A stretch of DNA of 64,000 bases from Stentor coeruleus (taxonomy: Eukaryota; Ciliophora; Heterotrichea; Heterotrichida; Stentoridae). This document shows positions 37,196-47,831 of the stretch, piece after piece; position 1 is the stretch's first letter, and each line of letters opens with the position of its first letter. The notes beneath the pieces are model-generated. The model did no database searches. It had not been told where the DNA came from and was given only the letters and a program-made list of their open reading frames with translations. A program made the position numbers and the translations under genes. Location: the NCBI GenBank assembly GCA_001970955.1, contig MPUH01000008.1, positions 1-64,000 on the forward strand. Direction: 5' to 3'.

Positions 37196-38299
37196 TTAAA
37201 GAAATACGAATTCTTCATCATCAATATCAGGCACTTGTTCTACCTTGTTCGTTTCTTCAATCTCTTTTTTCCTTTTCATAAATTTAATCATTTGCATTTG
37301 CTGATGTTTAAGTATCCACTTAAGTTTTTCATTGGTAATCTCCAACATATCCACTGTAACTTGTGGCCCAAAATTTTCTAATACAACTAAATTGCTTATC
37401 TCTAAAGCTTCTCTAGGTAAATTCATATCAATAAGTTTCGATATCAACCTTGATACAACAAATGGACTTACAGAATTTTTCATATTTTTCAAATAAGGGA
37501 CAACTTTATCTTGTTCCTCAGCAATGACTAATCTTATTAAACTTTGGGATAAAATATCAGACTCAATTATAATACCAAGTTCAATTGCCTTATCTAATAT
37601 TTTGCATATTTCAAAACTAGGTACATCAGAATCATCAACTACTTTTTTCAATAGTAAATTCCAAATAAGAAATGAAAGACTTTTATCTGATTTAATAGAT
37701 ATTTCATGTACAGTCTCAATAGCAAGTAGTTGGTTTTTACTTCTAACACATGATGCTATGAAATCTTCCCAGATTCTTTTTGATTTAAGCTCAGGAAGGC
37801 TCATGATTTTTAGACATCCCGCAGCATGGACAATTGCATCTTTTTTAGAAAACCATGAGAGAATTGATTCCCAGGACCTTTCGTTTAGTGGAATTTTTAT
37901 TTTGTTCATGTGATTGATGATTTCAAAAGCATTATCTAAACTGCCACAGTCTATGGAACCTTCAATAAAAGCTAGTAAAACTTGGCATTCTGATATATGC
38001 TTAGTTTCCATTGACTCAAGTAAAAACTGTTTTGTCGCTTCAATTGAGTTAAGTCTTATCAAGCTTTTAATTACTGAAGAGAAATCCCCCGAACTAAGAA
38101 ATACTGGGGATTTTCGTAAGTAAGATAATACATGGAGGATTTGTAAAGGCTCTTTGGCATCAATGAGCTTTTGAATTAGATGATGCACACTAAGGACATC
38201 TGCTGTTGTTATATCGGTATGTCTTAGTTCAATAGTTTTTATTGCATCACTAAGATTTTTCGAATCGATCAATTCATTGATTCTAGATCTTACACTCAT
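37196..38299 (-). CDS. PPR-like helical-repeat protein
   Basis: A 367-residue all-helical protein with roughly 35-residue periodicity. Examples are SLDNAFEIINHMNKIKIPLNERSWESILSWF and earlier RLNSIEATKQFLLESMETKHISECQVLLAFIEG, which follow the pentatricopeptide pattern (A-x5-M-x6-P-x8-LI). PPR proteins bind RNA, usually in mitochondria. No clear mitochondrial presequence is visible, though the N-terminus is short and lightly basic. The C-terminal tail is charged (DDEEFVFL). The repeats are degenerate, so a TPR/HEAT-type scaffold is an alternative. Confidence 0.55.
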   Translation of the reverse strand: MSVRSRINELIDSKNLSDAIKTIELRHTDITTADVLSVHHLIQKLIDAKEPLQILHVLSYLRKSPVFLSSGDFSSVIKSLIRLNSIEATKQFLLESMETKHISECQVLLAFIEGSIDCGSLDNAFEIINHMNKIKIPLNERSWESILSWFSKKDAIVHAAGCLKIMSLPELKSKRIWEDFIASCVRSKNQLLAIETVHEISIKSDKSLSFLIWNLLLKKVVDDSDVPSFEICKILDKAIELGIIIESDILSQSLIRLVIAEEQDKVVPYLKNMKNSVSPFVVSRLISKLIDMNLPREALEISNLVVLENFGPQVTVDMLEITNEKLKWILKHQQMQMIKFMKRKKEIEETNKVEQVPDIDDEEFVFL

Positions 38300-38395
38300 A
38301 TTATTATATGTAAAAGCTTAGGATAATATGCCGATAAAATACTATTTAGTTATTTTGGAGATTAAGTTTTGGGTTATATGATGAGAATTAGGCTT

Positions 38396-39632
38396 TTAAT
38401 GAAAAATCACTTTTGGATCAGTAGTTTCACATGAAATAACTTGTACTGACTGAAATGATTCTCCGAAACATACAAAAGGGATCAGACTTTCTGAGATATC
38501 GATAAAGGTGTAGATTTCTTCGCTGTTTTTGTAAAATGTTGCTATCATTCGCTCCATATCGAGGTCTATTTTGATTTTATCCCCACGTCTAAAGCGTCTT
38601 TTATCTTTAAGGTTATCATATACCACACCTTTTGAATGCATTTCTCCACATATACGATAAGACCATAAATTGTATCCTGAAGTTGAATTAAAAGCCTTAC
38701 ATAAATTCAACCCTGGGGTATTTGATGATATAACTCCAATATATAATTTACTTCCACTTCCATCTTTTGTGATAAGAAACTCAACTGTAGCTTTTCCTGA
38801 TGAGAAACTTTCTTTAAATATCGCAGTCACCCAATTATCAGTCTTTGAAATGATGGAGCTTCCTTGATCTTTCAGTTTTAAAGTTGATAAAAGTCTATCT
38901 AAATTCCAATAAGGGAATAACGGCTTTATTTCTAACTGTTTTGACTTATAATTCAACAAAATTCCTCCTTGCATAACCGTTAGATCTTTTTCTACAACAG
39001 GTATCAAAGGAACCTTACTTTCTAAAGTATTCTTACATGTTCTTATAAATGTATCAATATAATGAGATTCACTTATGTTAAGTTTTCTCATATCATGAGC
39101 TATAATAACAGGGTCTAATCCTTCTTCACTAGCAAGTTTTGTTATAACATTTTCACTAGATGATAGCATGCTTTGTATATCCAACATATACCCTTTGATT
39201 CTTTCAATATAAGATTCTAAAGGCTTTAAATATTGTATAGTAAGTTCTTCAACTTCCTCATGAAGTTCTAAAGATTTCATATCAAGAGCTTTATGAAGTT
39301 CTTCTGTAGCTGATTTTAGGCTGTCTAAACAAGCTTTTTTGTTTAGGTCTATAGATTGTTTTTATTATAAAATTATGTTTTATGCAGGTGGTTAGGAATA
39401 ATAAGACTATAGCTTCGATATATCCTTGAATCCTAGCTTCAAGCATTTCAAGCATTTTTTCTTTAGCTTGTGCAGATTTGGCAAAGGCTTGAGCTTCTGC
39501 TTTGCATTGGTTTATATAAAGAGTATAGTCGATTGTAATATGATACTTGTGTATAGGACACTTTTTACATATAAAAACAGTACATGATTGACAAAAACTG
39601 ACTATTTGTTCTTTGTGCTTAACACAAGACAT
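38396..39632 (-). CDS. B-box/coiled-coil/SPRY (TRIM-like) protein interrupted by a 58-bp insertion
   Basis: An N-terminal frame (39632 to about 39409) encodes a B-box zinc finger (CVKHKEQIVSFCQSC...CKKCPIHKYH) and the start of a coiled coil ending ...RIQGYIEAI. The coiled coil continues in another frame as DLNKKACLDSLKSATEEL... and leads to a SPRY/B30.2-like domain (about residues 200-385: DNWVTAIFKES...GSKLYIGVIS...YNLWSYRICG...GDKIKIDLDMERMIATFYKN). Taking out exactly the 58 bp at 39350-39407 gives one 392-residue frame with a seamless coiled coil. No GT-AG intron explains it. TRIM-like proteins without RING act as adaptors. The reading as one gene is strong; why the insertion is there is discussed in the findings. 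Confidence 0.82.
39350..39407 (-). other. 58-bp TA-flanked IES-like insertion in the TRIM-like gene
   Basis: The palindromic hexamer CTATAG occurs at 39349-39354 and again at 39407-39412, exactly 58 bp apart. The interval between breaks the coding frame, and removing one repeat copy plus the interval restores it exactly. The ends therefore read TATAG... inward from both sides with a TA at each boundary, close to the TAYAG ends of Paramecium-type internal eliminated sequences. The interior is AT-rich and encodes nothing. It is not a normal intron: no alignment of the excision gives GT-AG ends, and it is far longer than the 15-16 nt introns. Confidence 0.6.
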
Positions 39633-40914
39633 AATTTTAGATAATCAAAAGTTCATTCCTTATATCAAAAAATCATCATAAAATCTTATCATTAAGAAAA
39701 TATTTATAAACTTTTAAATTCAAAAAGCTTTTTGCAACTAAAATTGTCCATCATTTGACTTTTTAGCCTAAAAATATCAATTTATGTTTTATCAATTTTA
39801 TAGCATTTCTGATATTATAAACATTTATAAGTCTAAATGTATAAGCCTAAAGAAAAGTTTTTTATAGTTAAGTCTTTATAACATTATATTAGAAAAATTG
39901 TCATAATTATTATTTTATTGAAATCGAAACAAAACCAATTTTGTTAAATAAAATACTTTGATATATTTTGTTTATAGAGATTGATAGGAAAGAATATGAA
40001 ATGATAGTAATAATGGGTTTATTCTTATATTTTTAACAAATAATTTCATCTTAGCTTTGAATATGCGGTAGAAAATGATGAATAAAGGATTAGAAATTTT
40101 ATGACATATAAAGCAAGGTGGTAAAAGGAAAGTGAGATTGATTAAACATTTTGATGAAGGAATATTAGAAAATAATAATACAAATGTTATTATTGAATGT
40201 ATATAAGATTATAATTTTCATGTTTATACTAGTGTAATTATCACAACTATTATGTTTTATAATTATTTATCACATTTATATATCAGTCTAACTAATTATG
40301 GGTAGCTTTAAAGCTTCCTAATATTTTAATTAAACTCCCTAACCCTTGGGAAAAAAAACCAATAACTCTTTTCTATGAGAAATCTTCTCCCAGATTCAAT
40401 CTAGCTTAAAAAAAAAAATCGAAATGTTTTACCTCGAAAGTAAATACACATAAACCAACTGTAATAACCATAAAATATAAAGTGACAATACACTTCATAT
40501 ACGTTTTTATCTTAACGGGTGAAAATTCTTGCATACTTCCAATGCTAGGTTATTTTCCATAGTGGTGAATATTATTCCAAAAAAACCTAAAAAATTGGCT
40601 AGCTTTAGTTTGCATTAAACACCAAATCACAACCAAATCACAATCAAAATAATTAAAACAAGCCAATCATCAAGAAATAAAAATATTATTACAAATACTT
40701 ACCCAAAGGCAAAAGAAGAAACGCATAATTTCTTTGAAAAACTCCAAAAACCAAAAATCCTCAGCCTACAAAGTCAAAAATTCTCAAGATTTCATAATCA
40801 TACCAATCATAAAAATGTATCACATTCATAGTTCTAAGGACAACAGAAATGATCTAAAAAAATAATCCATCAAAACTTATCAAAAGTGGAAATAAAATTA
40901 TTTCAACTATCTAG
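39633..40914. other. Long AT-rich spacer
   Basis: No gene seen. The middle (about 39990-40200) is purine/G-leaning on the plus strand and the part before the Myb gene is C/A-rich. Confidence 0.5.
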
Positions 40915-41598
40915 TTAACTATAAAACCCTAATCCTCCAGGATAAGGAAAACACATCCCCATAAACCCTTGTAAGTATTGCTGCCACATTTGTGACTCTA
41001 GAGTTGGATCTATACTGTTTTCTTGAGCCATATTGTTTGTGATTATGGTAGAGTCTTGAATAACCGAAACTGTAGGTTCTAAATCTATTCCTTCTTCAAC
41101 TTTTAGAACTTTATTTAACTTTTCAGCCATCTTTAAAGATTTTCTGGAGTTACAGAAAATCAGGCCAGAGAGCTTTGGATCTCTCATCAATTCTTTGACT
41201 GGACCTTGAATTTTTTCTTTCAAGATCAGTTTTTTGTTGACTCTTCTCAGATTTTTTCTAACTGTACTATAAAAATAATTCTTGATTGCGTTTTCTGTTC
41301 TGCCTGGGAGCAATTTCGCGATCTTTGACCACTGATTTCCATACTGTTTAGTGTACTTAAAAATGATGTCCTCTTCACTAGGTAGCCATTTATCACTCTT
41401 GATCCGTGGATCTAGGTGATTGTACCACCTTTCTCTGCACTGTTTCCCACTTCTTATGGAACAACAACTCTCCGAAATTCGTTCTGCAATGATCGACCAC
41501 TTCTTTAGTCCAAGATCGCGAACTAAATCATGCAGAATTTCGTCTTCCTATGTGAATATTACTTCCAAAGTCCAGGGATTCCTTTCATACCGTGCCAT
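40915..41598 (-). CDS. R2R3-type Myb DNA-binding protein; one 15-nt intron
   Basis: Starting at ATG 41598, the first 12 codons ([12 protein letters not shown]) are followed by a 15-nt intron (41548-41562) and the frame then continues for 222 residues in all. Two Myb repeats are complete: [28 protein letters not shown]...[16 protein letters not shown], then [45 protein letters not shown]. The spaced Trp residues and the CRERWYNHL and NAIKNYFYS recognition helices match vertebrate c-Myb/plant MYB3R type repeats, which bind the AACNG core. A first R1 repeat is absent. The C-terminus is short and Gln/Pro-containing, a possible activation region. Confidence 0.9.
41548..41562 (-). other. 15-nt intron
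   Basis: Minus strand GTAATATTCACATAG, phase 0 within the first Myb repeat (TLE|EDE). Confidence 0.9.
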
Positions 41599-43668
41599 TA
41601 TAATTATTACCTTAAGCCATTCATACACGTAATTAAAAAAAGGAAGCTTTAAACCTCGAAAACGTATTAATTTCATTAAAGTAATATTCAGTCTATTAAG
41701 TTGTTACGAAGCTTATGGTATGGAAATGCCTCCATATATAAAACAACTCGCACAGTCAGATTTAATATTTTGAATATTTTTAAACTACTTATGAATTTTT
41801 ATGTATAAGAATTTCTGGATTGATAATACTAATACGCACTACTAACGAGAGGAATAAGTTAGACTAAAAGAACTGTGTTGCTGTCTGAGGAAAATAAGAT
41901 AAAGATTAATTCAATTCAAACTTTTAAATAAAATAGTCTAGACTATTTTTTATTCTAAGATTTTTCGAATATTAGGTAGATTAGAGTGATTAAAGTATTC
42001 CAATTTGCTTGTGTTTGTAAAATAAACTGGATTATAGGAGATGAGAAAATGTAACCATCGAGTGTTTATGGAAATCATATAACAGAGCTTAAATAAGTCA
42101 TAATCTCTAACTTTCACAGATTTTCTAACAACAATTTTACCCACCTAGGCTTGGAGTCAGCTAATTATTAAAAGTTTTCAAATCTACTTAAAAAACACTT
42201 TAATTAGCTTTTGAGTCTTAATACATTGTAATATATTCAACCTTCAACTTAGACTATGCATTTTTACTTTATCTCTTTATGTTTTCCTAATCTTTGATAG
42301 ATATCTTTAAGAAAAAACTTTACTACCATAATATTCATAAAAATTCCTAACACATACCATCCTCAAAGAAACTGTAGGATTTTTATGTTGTATAATTTTT
42401 ATATGTACCTGAAGCTTTTATTTACCTAATTTCAAAGGATCTTATCTAATTTTAATAAAATGTTCCCTAAAAAATTATCCTTTATCATTCTTCTGATATG
42501 AATGCAATTTTATCTTCAGCCAAATCTTAAATCTCTCTATGATATTTTTTTCTGTCTTATATAGCTTTAACCTAAGCTGCTTATTTGTTTTGATATAATA
42601 ATAATTAGTATGCTATCCTAGTGTTGGAAATATCATTAGCGAAATAATCATATTTTTTTTCTAAGTTAGTTTTTTAGGACTTTTTAATTTTATTTGAGTT
42701 TTTTTGCTATTTTAATTAACAATTGATATGAAATTTGACGTATCTATTGCTGGTTGAATGATATTATTATGGTTTTGTGAATATAATTTTTATTTTTTAT
42801 AAAAAGTGTTTGTTTAACTTTGTAGATTAATAAGACAATATATCTTACTAGATTTTATTTAATTTTTTAACTTTTGGTCGATTTGGGCTAACTTTTAAAG
42901 TTATAAAGTTAAATGCATTTTTTATTTTTGATTAAAAAACTATTGTCATATGTGTTTTTTATAAATTTATAGATTTTATTCAAAATATTAATCGGTTAAA
43001 ACCGCAATTATCTTTGATACAGATTATATAGTTTTATGTAAATTTTATATTATAAGCAATCTATATTTCTATTTGATTTTTTAGAGACAATTATTAGTAT
43101 TATATTTCTAATAATTTTATAATAATCAGAAGATAGACATAAATTAATAATCCTCTTATAACTTTAACAGAAATATTAATATATCCTAACTTCTCCTACA
43201 TAATAGATTATTATAAGACTATTAGCAAAAGAATTTCTTAGACTTTAATTTTAACTTTAAATTTAAAGTATAACAATTTCAACTAGAACTTCATCTATAA
43301 TCTAAAAAATTATACAAAATTACAAACTATACTAATATCAAAAACAAATAACCTTTCTAAAATCTTTTAAAAATTACAATCTAAACAATAAAATTTTCTA
43401 TACTAAAATTTATACCTTTCTCAATTCTCTAAAATATAAAATCACCTTCCTAACTATTATTCTTATAAATTTACTATATTTTTTTATAACCAAAACACCC
43501 TCTACAAAAATCCTATAAAAACCAGTCAGCATCCAGGACTATCTTTAAAACAAAAATCATATAAATTCTTCAAATCAAATAATCCTCCTTATCTACAAAC
43601 CTAAAACATCATCAATATTTAAAAACTTTACAAAAGTTTACCAAACCACTAATTAACCTTAAAATCAT
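41599..43668. other. Two-kilobase AT-rich gene desert
   Basis: The longest stretch here without a supported gene. A short frame at 41950-42144 has only a GTG start and no conserved features. Composition is T-rich in the middle (42640-43080) and C/A-rich towards 43668. No RNA gene recognised. Confidence 0.5.
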
Positions 43669-44241
43669 TTACATTATAAGACAACTACAACTAGAATTCA
43701 CTACTTTAGCCGCACTTAACATCTGTAATTGTTCTTGTATATACTGTAGGCCATTTTTCAAATTCAAGAACTCGTTTTCTGTCTCAAAAATATCCTGCTC
43801 ATTCTTCGTGAGTTCTTTTTTCGCATGTTCATAATCGTATTGTAGTCTTACAATCTGATCTAGCATACCTTTAAGTTTTTGATTATTATTCACAACTGTC
43901 ATAGCTTCAACTTTAACCATAGGTTCATATTTCCTAACAGGCTCTTCATAGCTTGGTTCAAAATCCTCTATACTATCTGAAGAGTTTATAAAGCTTCGAC
44001 TTGAACTTTTAAAATTCATTAACCCTGTCGTTAAGTCTTTTTGCAGTTGTTTATTCCTTTTACGGATTTTCAATATCTCAAGTGGAAGAGGCTTACCTGA
44101 AGAGTCTTCTTCTGTTACAAGGCTACTATCTTCAGAGCTTGATTGGGATTTAGACTCTTCTGCCTGTTCTTCAACAACTTCATTCTGATAATCATTAAAT
44201 TTAAACTTGGCCTCAGTTGAGACTTTTATCGAGTATTGCAT
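43669..44241 (-). CDS. Coiled-coil protein with C-terminal CaaX box
   Basis: A 190-residue protein. The N-terminal half is acidic and Ser/Glu-rich (EEQAEESKSQSSSEDSS). The C-terminal third is a coiled coil (NNNQKLKGMLDQIVRLQYDYEHAKKELTKNEQDIFETENEFL). It ends SSCSCLIM, a CaaX motif (Cys-Leu-Ile-Met) with a second Cys two residues upstream, so farnesylation plus possible palmitoylation would anchor it to a membrane. No enzymatic domain. A 15-nt GT-AG interval across the stop exists but lacks the A at -6 and ends AAG, so the CaaX end is preferred. Confidence 0.75.
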   Translation of the reverse strand: MQYSIKVSTEAKFKFNDYQNEVVEEQAEESKSQSSSEDSSLVTEEDSSGKPLPLEILKIRKRNKQLQKDLTTGLMNFKSSSRSFINSSDSIEDFEPSYEEPVRKYEPMVKVEAMTVVNNNQKLKGMLDQIVRLQYDYEHAKKELTKNEQDIFETENEFLNLKNGLQYIQEQLQMLSAAKVVNSSCSCLIM

Positions 44242-44397
44242 TATTTATTAATTTCGATTATATCATTTATCCTGGTTAAAGTGATTTTGGGTTTAAATGT
44301 GGAATAAAATTTATGGAAAAGTTTTTTGGTATCTGAAAGAGTAGGTTTAGAAGATTTAGATGATAAGAGATTGAGAGATTTAAATGGTTAGATAATA

Positions 44398-45780
44398 ATG
44401 GAATGCCCAATTTGCTTTTATAATTGGAATGCAGAGACTACTTTGCCAGTGATCCTTATTTGTGGTCATACACTTTGTATGCAGTGCTGTAAAGGGTTTT
44501 ATAGTATAAGTAAGGTCAAGTGTCCTACATGTTCTGTTGAAACAATATTTTCCCTTAAAAAGTCTTCTAATGAGTCAGATGGAGACTTTGCAATACGCTG
44601 TATTGACTCATTAACTAAGAACTTTACTCTTCTCAGCCTAGTCCCTGCAAGAAACAATTCTAAATCGCGACTTAGAGAGTTTAAATATGGAATGAGATGC
44701 AAAGAGCATAATCTTCTAATACACTCTTATGTTGCTAAACCTTTTAGTATGTTATGCGATAACTGTTTAGAGGAAATCAGTGAAACAAAACTTACTGTGA
44801 TCCCTTTTCCTGAATGCTTAGAGTTTTGTAGGGAAAATCTTGAAAATATTAGAAAAAGTGTTGAGCAATTAAAAGAAAATAAATTTATACTAGATGTCCC
44901 ACAAGAAGAAACGATAAGGGCTTCATTTGATGAACATTTTGAAAGCATTGAGAAAAAGATCAAAGATGCTCAGAAAATTGCTATAGATTGCATTCAAGGA
45001 AAAATAGATGAGTTTATGAAAAACAACAAGCAACAGCATAAAAGGTTTAAAGATACTCTAGCTAAGATCAGAATCAATGAACAAAAAATTGGATATATTT
45101 CAAAGTTATCTATTAGTGGTCTTTTAAAAGAAAAACAATACTTAGACAATCTTATCATAGCATCAAGAGAAAGTCTTCCAAGCTCAAGTATTCCATCTTT
45201 TATCCTTAACGCATCTTTCAAATCAGATACCGTAAGTGTTTTTAAAGACTTCGTAAAAAGTTCTTTAAACATTCAACTAAAAAAGCAAACATTCAAAGAA
45301 AAATGGTACTGCCGCAGATGTAACAAAAGCTATTTCGAAGGCCGTATACAGTGTGAATGTGGATGTTTTCGTCCTCTTGAATCATATCAAAATCTTCTTA
45401 GTAATCCTAGCAATGTATCTTTAAGTGAAATAGCTGAATTAAATCAGAGAAGAGATATTGAAAAAGATTTGATCAATAAACTTGATGCTTGTGAAGAGAT
45501 AAATTGCTGGTATCTAATCAACGCAGACTGGGTCTATAATTGGAAGAGTTTTGTATTTAACAAGCCATCACGTCCAGGTATGAACATAGGTGAAGTAGGT
45601 GTTTATCCTCCAGGACCTATCAACAACTCAGCCCTTCTTAAAGAAAATGGTGAATTACGTCCTAAACTCAAACCTGCAGTGCACTATAGAGCCGTAAATA
45701 AAAAAGTTTGGGAAGCTTATGTCCTCATATACAGTGGAGGGCCTGCGATAATCCGCAAAACCTTAAATATCTATGAATAA
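44398..45780 (+). CDS. RING-coiled coil-DUSP protein (ubiquitin pathway)
   Basis: A 460-residue protein. The RING finger at residues 3-46 is CPICFYNW...CGHTLCMQCCKGF...CPTC. A B-box-like Cys/His cluster follows (MRCKEHNLLIH...LCDNC, about 100-122) and a coiled coil (about 140-235). A zinc-ribbon is at about 302-327 (WYCRRCNKSYFEGRIQCECGC). The C-terminal DUSP domain, about 367-455, reads INCWYLINADWVYNWKSF, PGPINNSALL, HYRAVNKKVWEAY and YSGGPAIIRK. DUSP domains normally accompany deubiquitinases; here one is joined to a RING E3 module with no protease domain. It is divergent from the CaaX gene with 156 bp between starts. Confidence 0.82.
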   Translation: MECPICFYNWNAETTLPVILICGHTLCMQCCKGFYSISKVKCPTCSVETIFSLKKSSNESDGDFAIRCIDSLTKNFTLLSLVPARNNSKSRLREFKYGMRCKEHNLLIHSYVAKPFSMLCDNCLEEISETKLTVIPFPECLEFCRENLENIRKSVEQLKENKFILDVPQEETIRASFDEHFESIEKKIKDAQKIAIDCIQGKIDEFMKNNKQQHKRFKDTLAKIRINEQKIGYISKLSISGLLKEKQYLDNLIIASRESLPSSSIPSFILNASFKSDTVSVFKDFVKSSLNIQLKKQTFKEKWYCRRCNKSYFEGRIQCECGCFRPLESYQNLLSNPSNVSLSEIAELNQRRDIEKDLINKLDACEEINCWYLINADWVYNWKSFVFNKPSRPGMNIGEVGVYPPGPINNSALLKENGELRPKLKPAVHYRAVNKKVWEAYVLIYSGGPAIIRKTLNIYE

Positions 45781-46785
45781 TCCATTATAACTCACTACTT
45801 ATATTTTAATGATTTAATTAAAAAAAACCAATATAATGTTTGTAGACTTTATAGGTTCATGAGTTTTCAAGTAGATGAAATATTTTTATTAGAAATATAG
45901 TATTAATAGGCGGAAGAACAAACTTTTATTGATGGATTTCATGATTAGATTTTATAAAGAGAAAAATTTATAAGTACAGTTAGAGTATGAATTAAAAATA
46001 AGAAATCTGAAACAATAATGAAAAATATAGATAAACAATTTAATTTGCTATTTAAATCATCTAATAAAATATATAATTTTAATACAAGTTTAATCATTAT
46101 CAACATCCTCTGAATCATTTATTCTTAATTTTTATATTCAGGTATAGTTGATGATAGCATCAACCTTTTTTCAGGTTTATCAGTCTTAATAGCTTCTCTA
46201 TATTTTTATTAGTATATACACAATATCTCTATATATTTCTCAAAGCCTAAAGTGATTATTGAATGTAATAAATTTTCATCATTGATTGTTTTCCTATGAT
46301 TCAGATATGTATTTTTGAACACATTCTTTATAATTTTTACTTATTTTTATGTTTGATTGAAGTGGTATTTTCGTTATCTTTTAGATATTGGACTTATATT
46401 TAGAAATTTATTTTGTTCTTAAGTTTCGATATTCTGATACTAATCAGACATTTTATATATAAATTTAGATTTTGTTTTAAATTTGATTTAGAAAGTAGGA
46501 TATGAGAATGGGGATTAATGATATTTTAAAGGTAACATGAAGAGTCGAGTAAGATGAAGTTTTGAAGTGGAAGAGATGCAAAGAAATGCATAAAAAGTAT
46601 AAAACTTTAAAGAATTATTTTTTTTATATGATTTGATTATGATAAATACTAGATTTTTGATCTCCATAATAGCTTGCTTCAATAAAAAATATCAAATCAC
46701 ACGAGCTATCCTAGTATTATCATTCAAAAATTAATTTGAGAATATTTTAACTAGTATAATAAAATTATAACTTAGCTATAATATT
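45781..46785. other. AT-rich spacer with purine-rich patch
   Basis: No gene seen. About 46490-46600 is unusually G/A-rich on the plus strand for this window, with no open frame of note. Confidence 0.45.
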
Positions 46786-47661
46786 ATGGAAGATTTTTAT
46801 TTATTCTACTCTCACAAAATCTTATTCCTAGTCTTCTTATATATTCTAGTTGCAATTTATTCTGCAATTCTGATTCTGAGTTTTTACAGACTGAAGTTAG
46901 ATATAGTTACAATCTACAAGAGACAAGTAATTGCTTTGAATATAATGGTAATTATTATATGTCTGGGTAATTTATATATAGCAAGGATTTTACTTATATT
47001 ATCAGCGACATGGAATATTTCAATACATTTGAGAAATTTTAATCAATCAGTTACTTGGGTTTTATATCTTATACTTACTATGATTTTTAATTATGTAATA
47101 TTTAGCTTCTACTGCTACTATCATTCACACTGGACTGCCCGAAAAAAGAATATAACAAAAAGGATTCTTGCTATCTTTGATGTTATATTTTGTTCAATTG
47201 TATTTTTCTTTTCTGTTATATCATTTATATATAATGATAATCCTTATGTGCAAGGCTTACTTCAATTTAATTACAGTATAATTTGGATTTTCGTTTTACT
47301 ATGTTTACTTGTGAGTGTATTATTAGTTGTAAGTATAGCTAAAAAATTGTTTGATTATTATAACGCTAGAAAAATTAGAAAAAATGCATGCTGCCTCTTT
47401 TTAATCCCTTTTTTTAGTAGTACAACAACTTACGCAAATTATTATATCTTTTACTATATTAGAAATGAGTATGGAAGGTAATACCAAATTAGGATTATGA
47501 TTTATTTTTTCGGGTACATAATATGTGACGCTTTACCTTTATTTGTGTTTTTAAGCTATCTCTATAAGCTTAAACGTAGCTATGATTCTACATTAGATGA
47601 AGTTGCCAATGAAATACTTCATAGTTATTCTAATGAATTTATTACAATAACTCGTGGATAA
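46786..47661 (+). CDS. Seven-TM protein, array copy 1; one 15-nt intron
   Basis: Exon 1 is 692 nt (46786-47477), then a 15-nt intron, then exon 2 to TAA 47661; 286 residues. Hydrophobic segments number about seven. The conserved elements shared with the two following genes are FYRLKLDIVTIYKRQ after TM1, the LYIARILLILSATWNIS helix, and a short Tyr/Lys-rich link before a final SYDSTLDEVANEIL tail. The general layout is faintly like plant THH1/TOM1-type 7-TM proteins; no G-protein motif (DRY/NPxxY) is visible. I can support a lineage-expanded 7-TM family but not a ligand. Confidence 0.75.
47478..47492 (+). other. 15-nt intron
   Basis: GTAATACCAAATTAG, phase 2. It lies exactly 692 nt after the start codon, as in both paralogues. 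Confidence 0.9.
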
Positions 47662-47831
47662 CTAAATTAACGAATATAGCTCATCCTTTACTTTACATAT
47701 ATATTTTCTATTACAATTCTATAAATTTTTCATCATTCTCATAAATTCGCATCTTAAATATTTCCCTTATATTATTCCTAACATCTAATTTTATCCTAAT
47801 CCAAAAATCCATTTCAAGAAATAATTGTAAT

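Noticed and set aside
39349-39412. Ordinary intron in the TRIM-like gene
   Set aside because: The only GT-AG choice (59 nt) leaves the wrong phase with an immediate stop; the 58-bp excision that fits has no GT-AG ends.
41950-42144. Open frame on the minus strand (64 codons)
   Set aside because: It begins only at GTG. A 16-nt intron-like interval at its start does not connect to any upstream coding sequence and lacks the A at -6.
43660-43690. 15-nt GT-AG interval across the stop of the CaaX gene
   Set aside because: It ends in AAG and lacks the A at -6 common to all supported introns; the CaaX ending is a better explanation.
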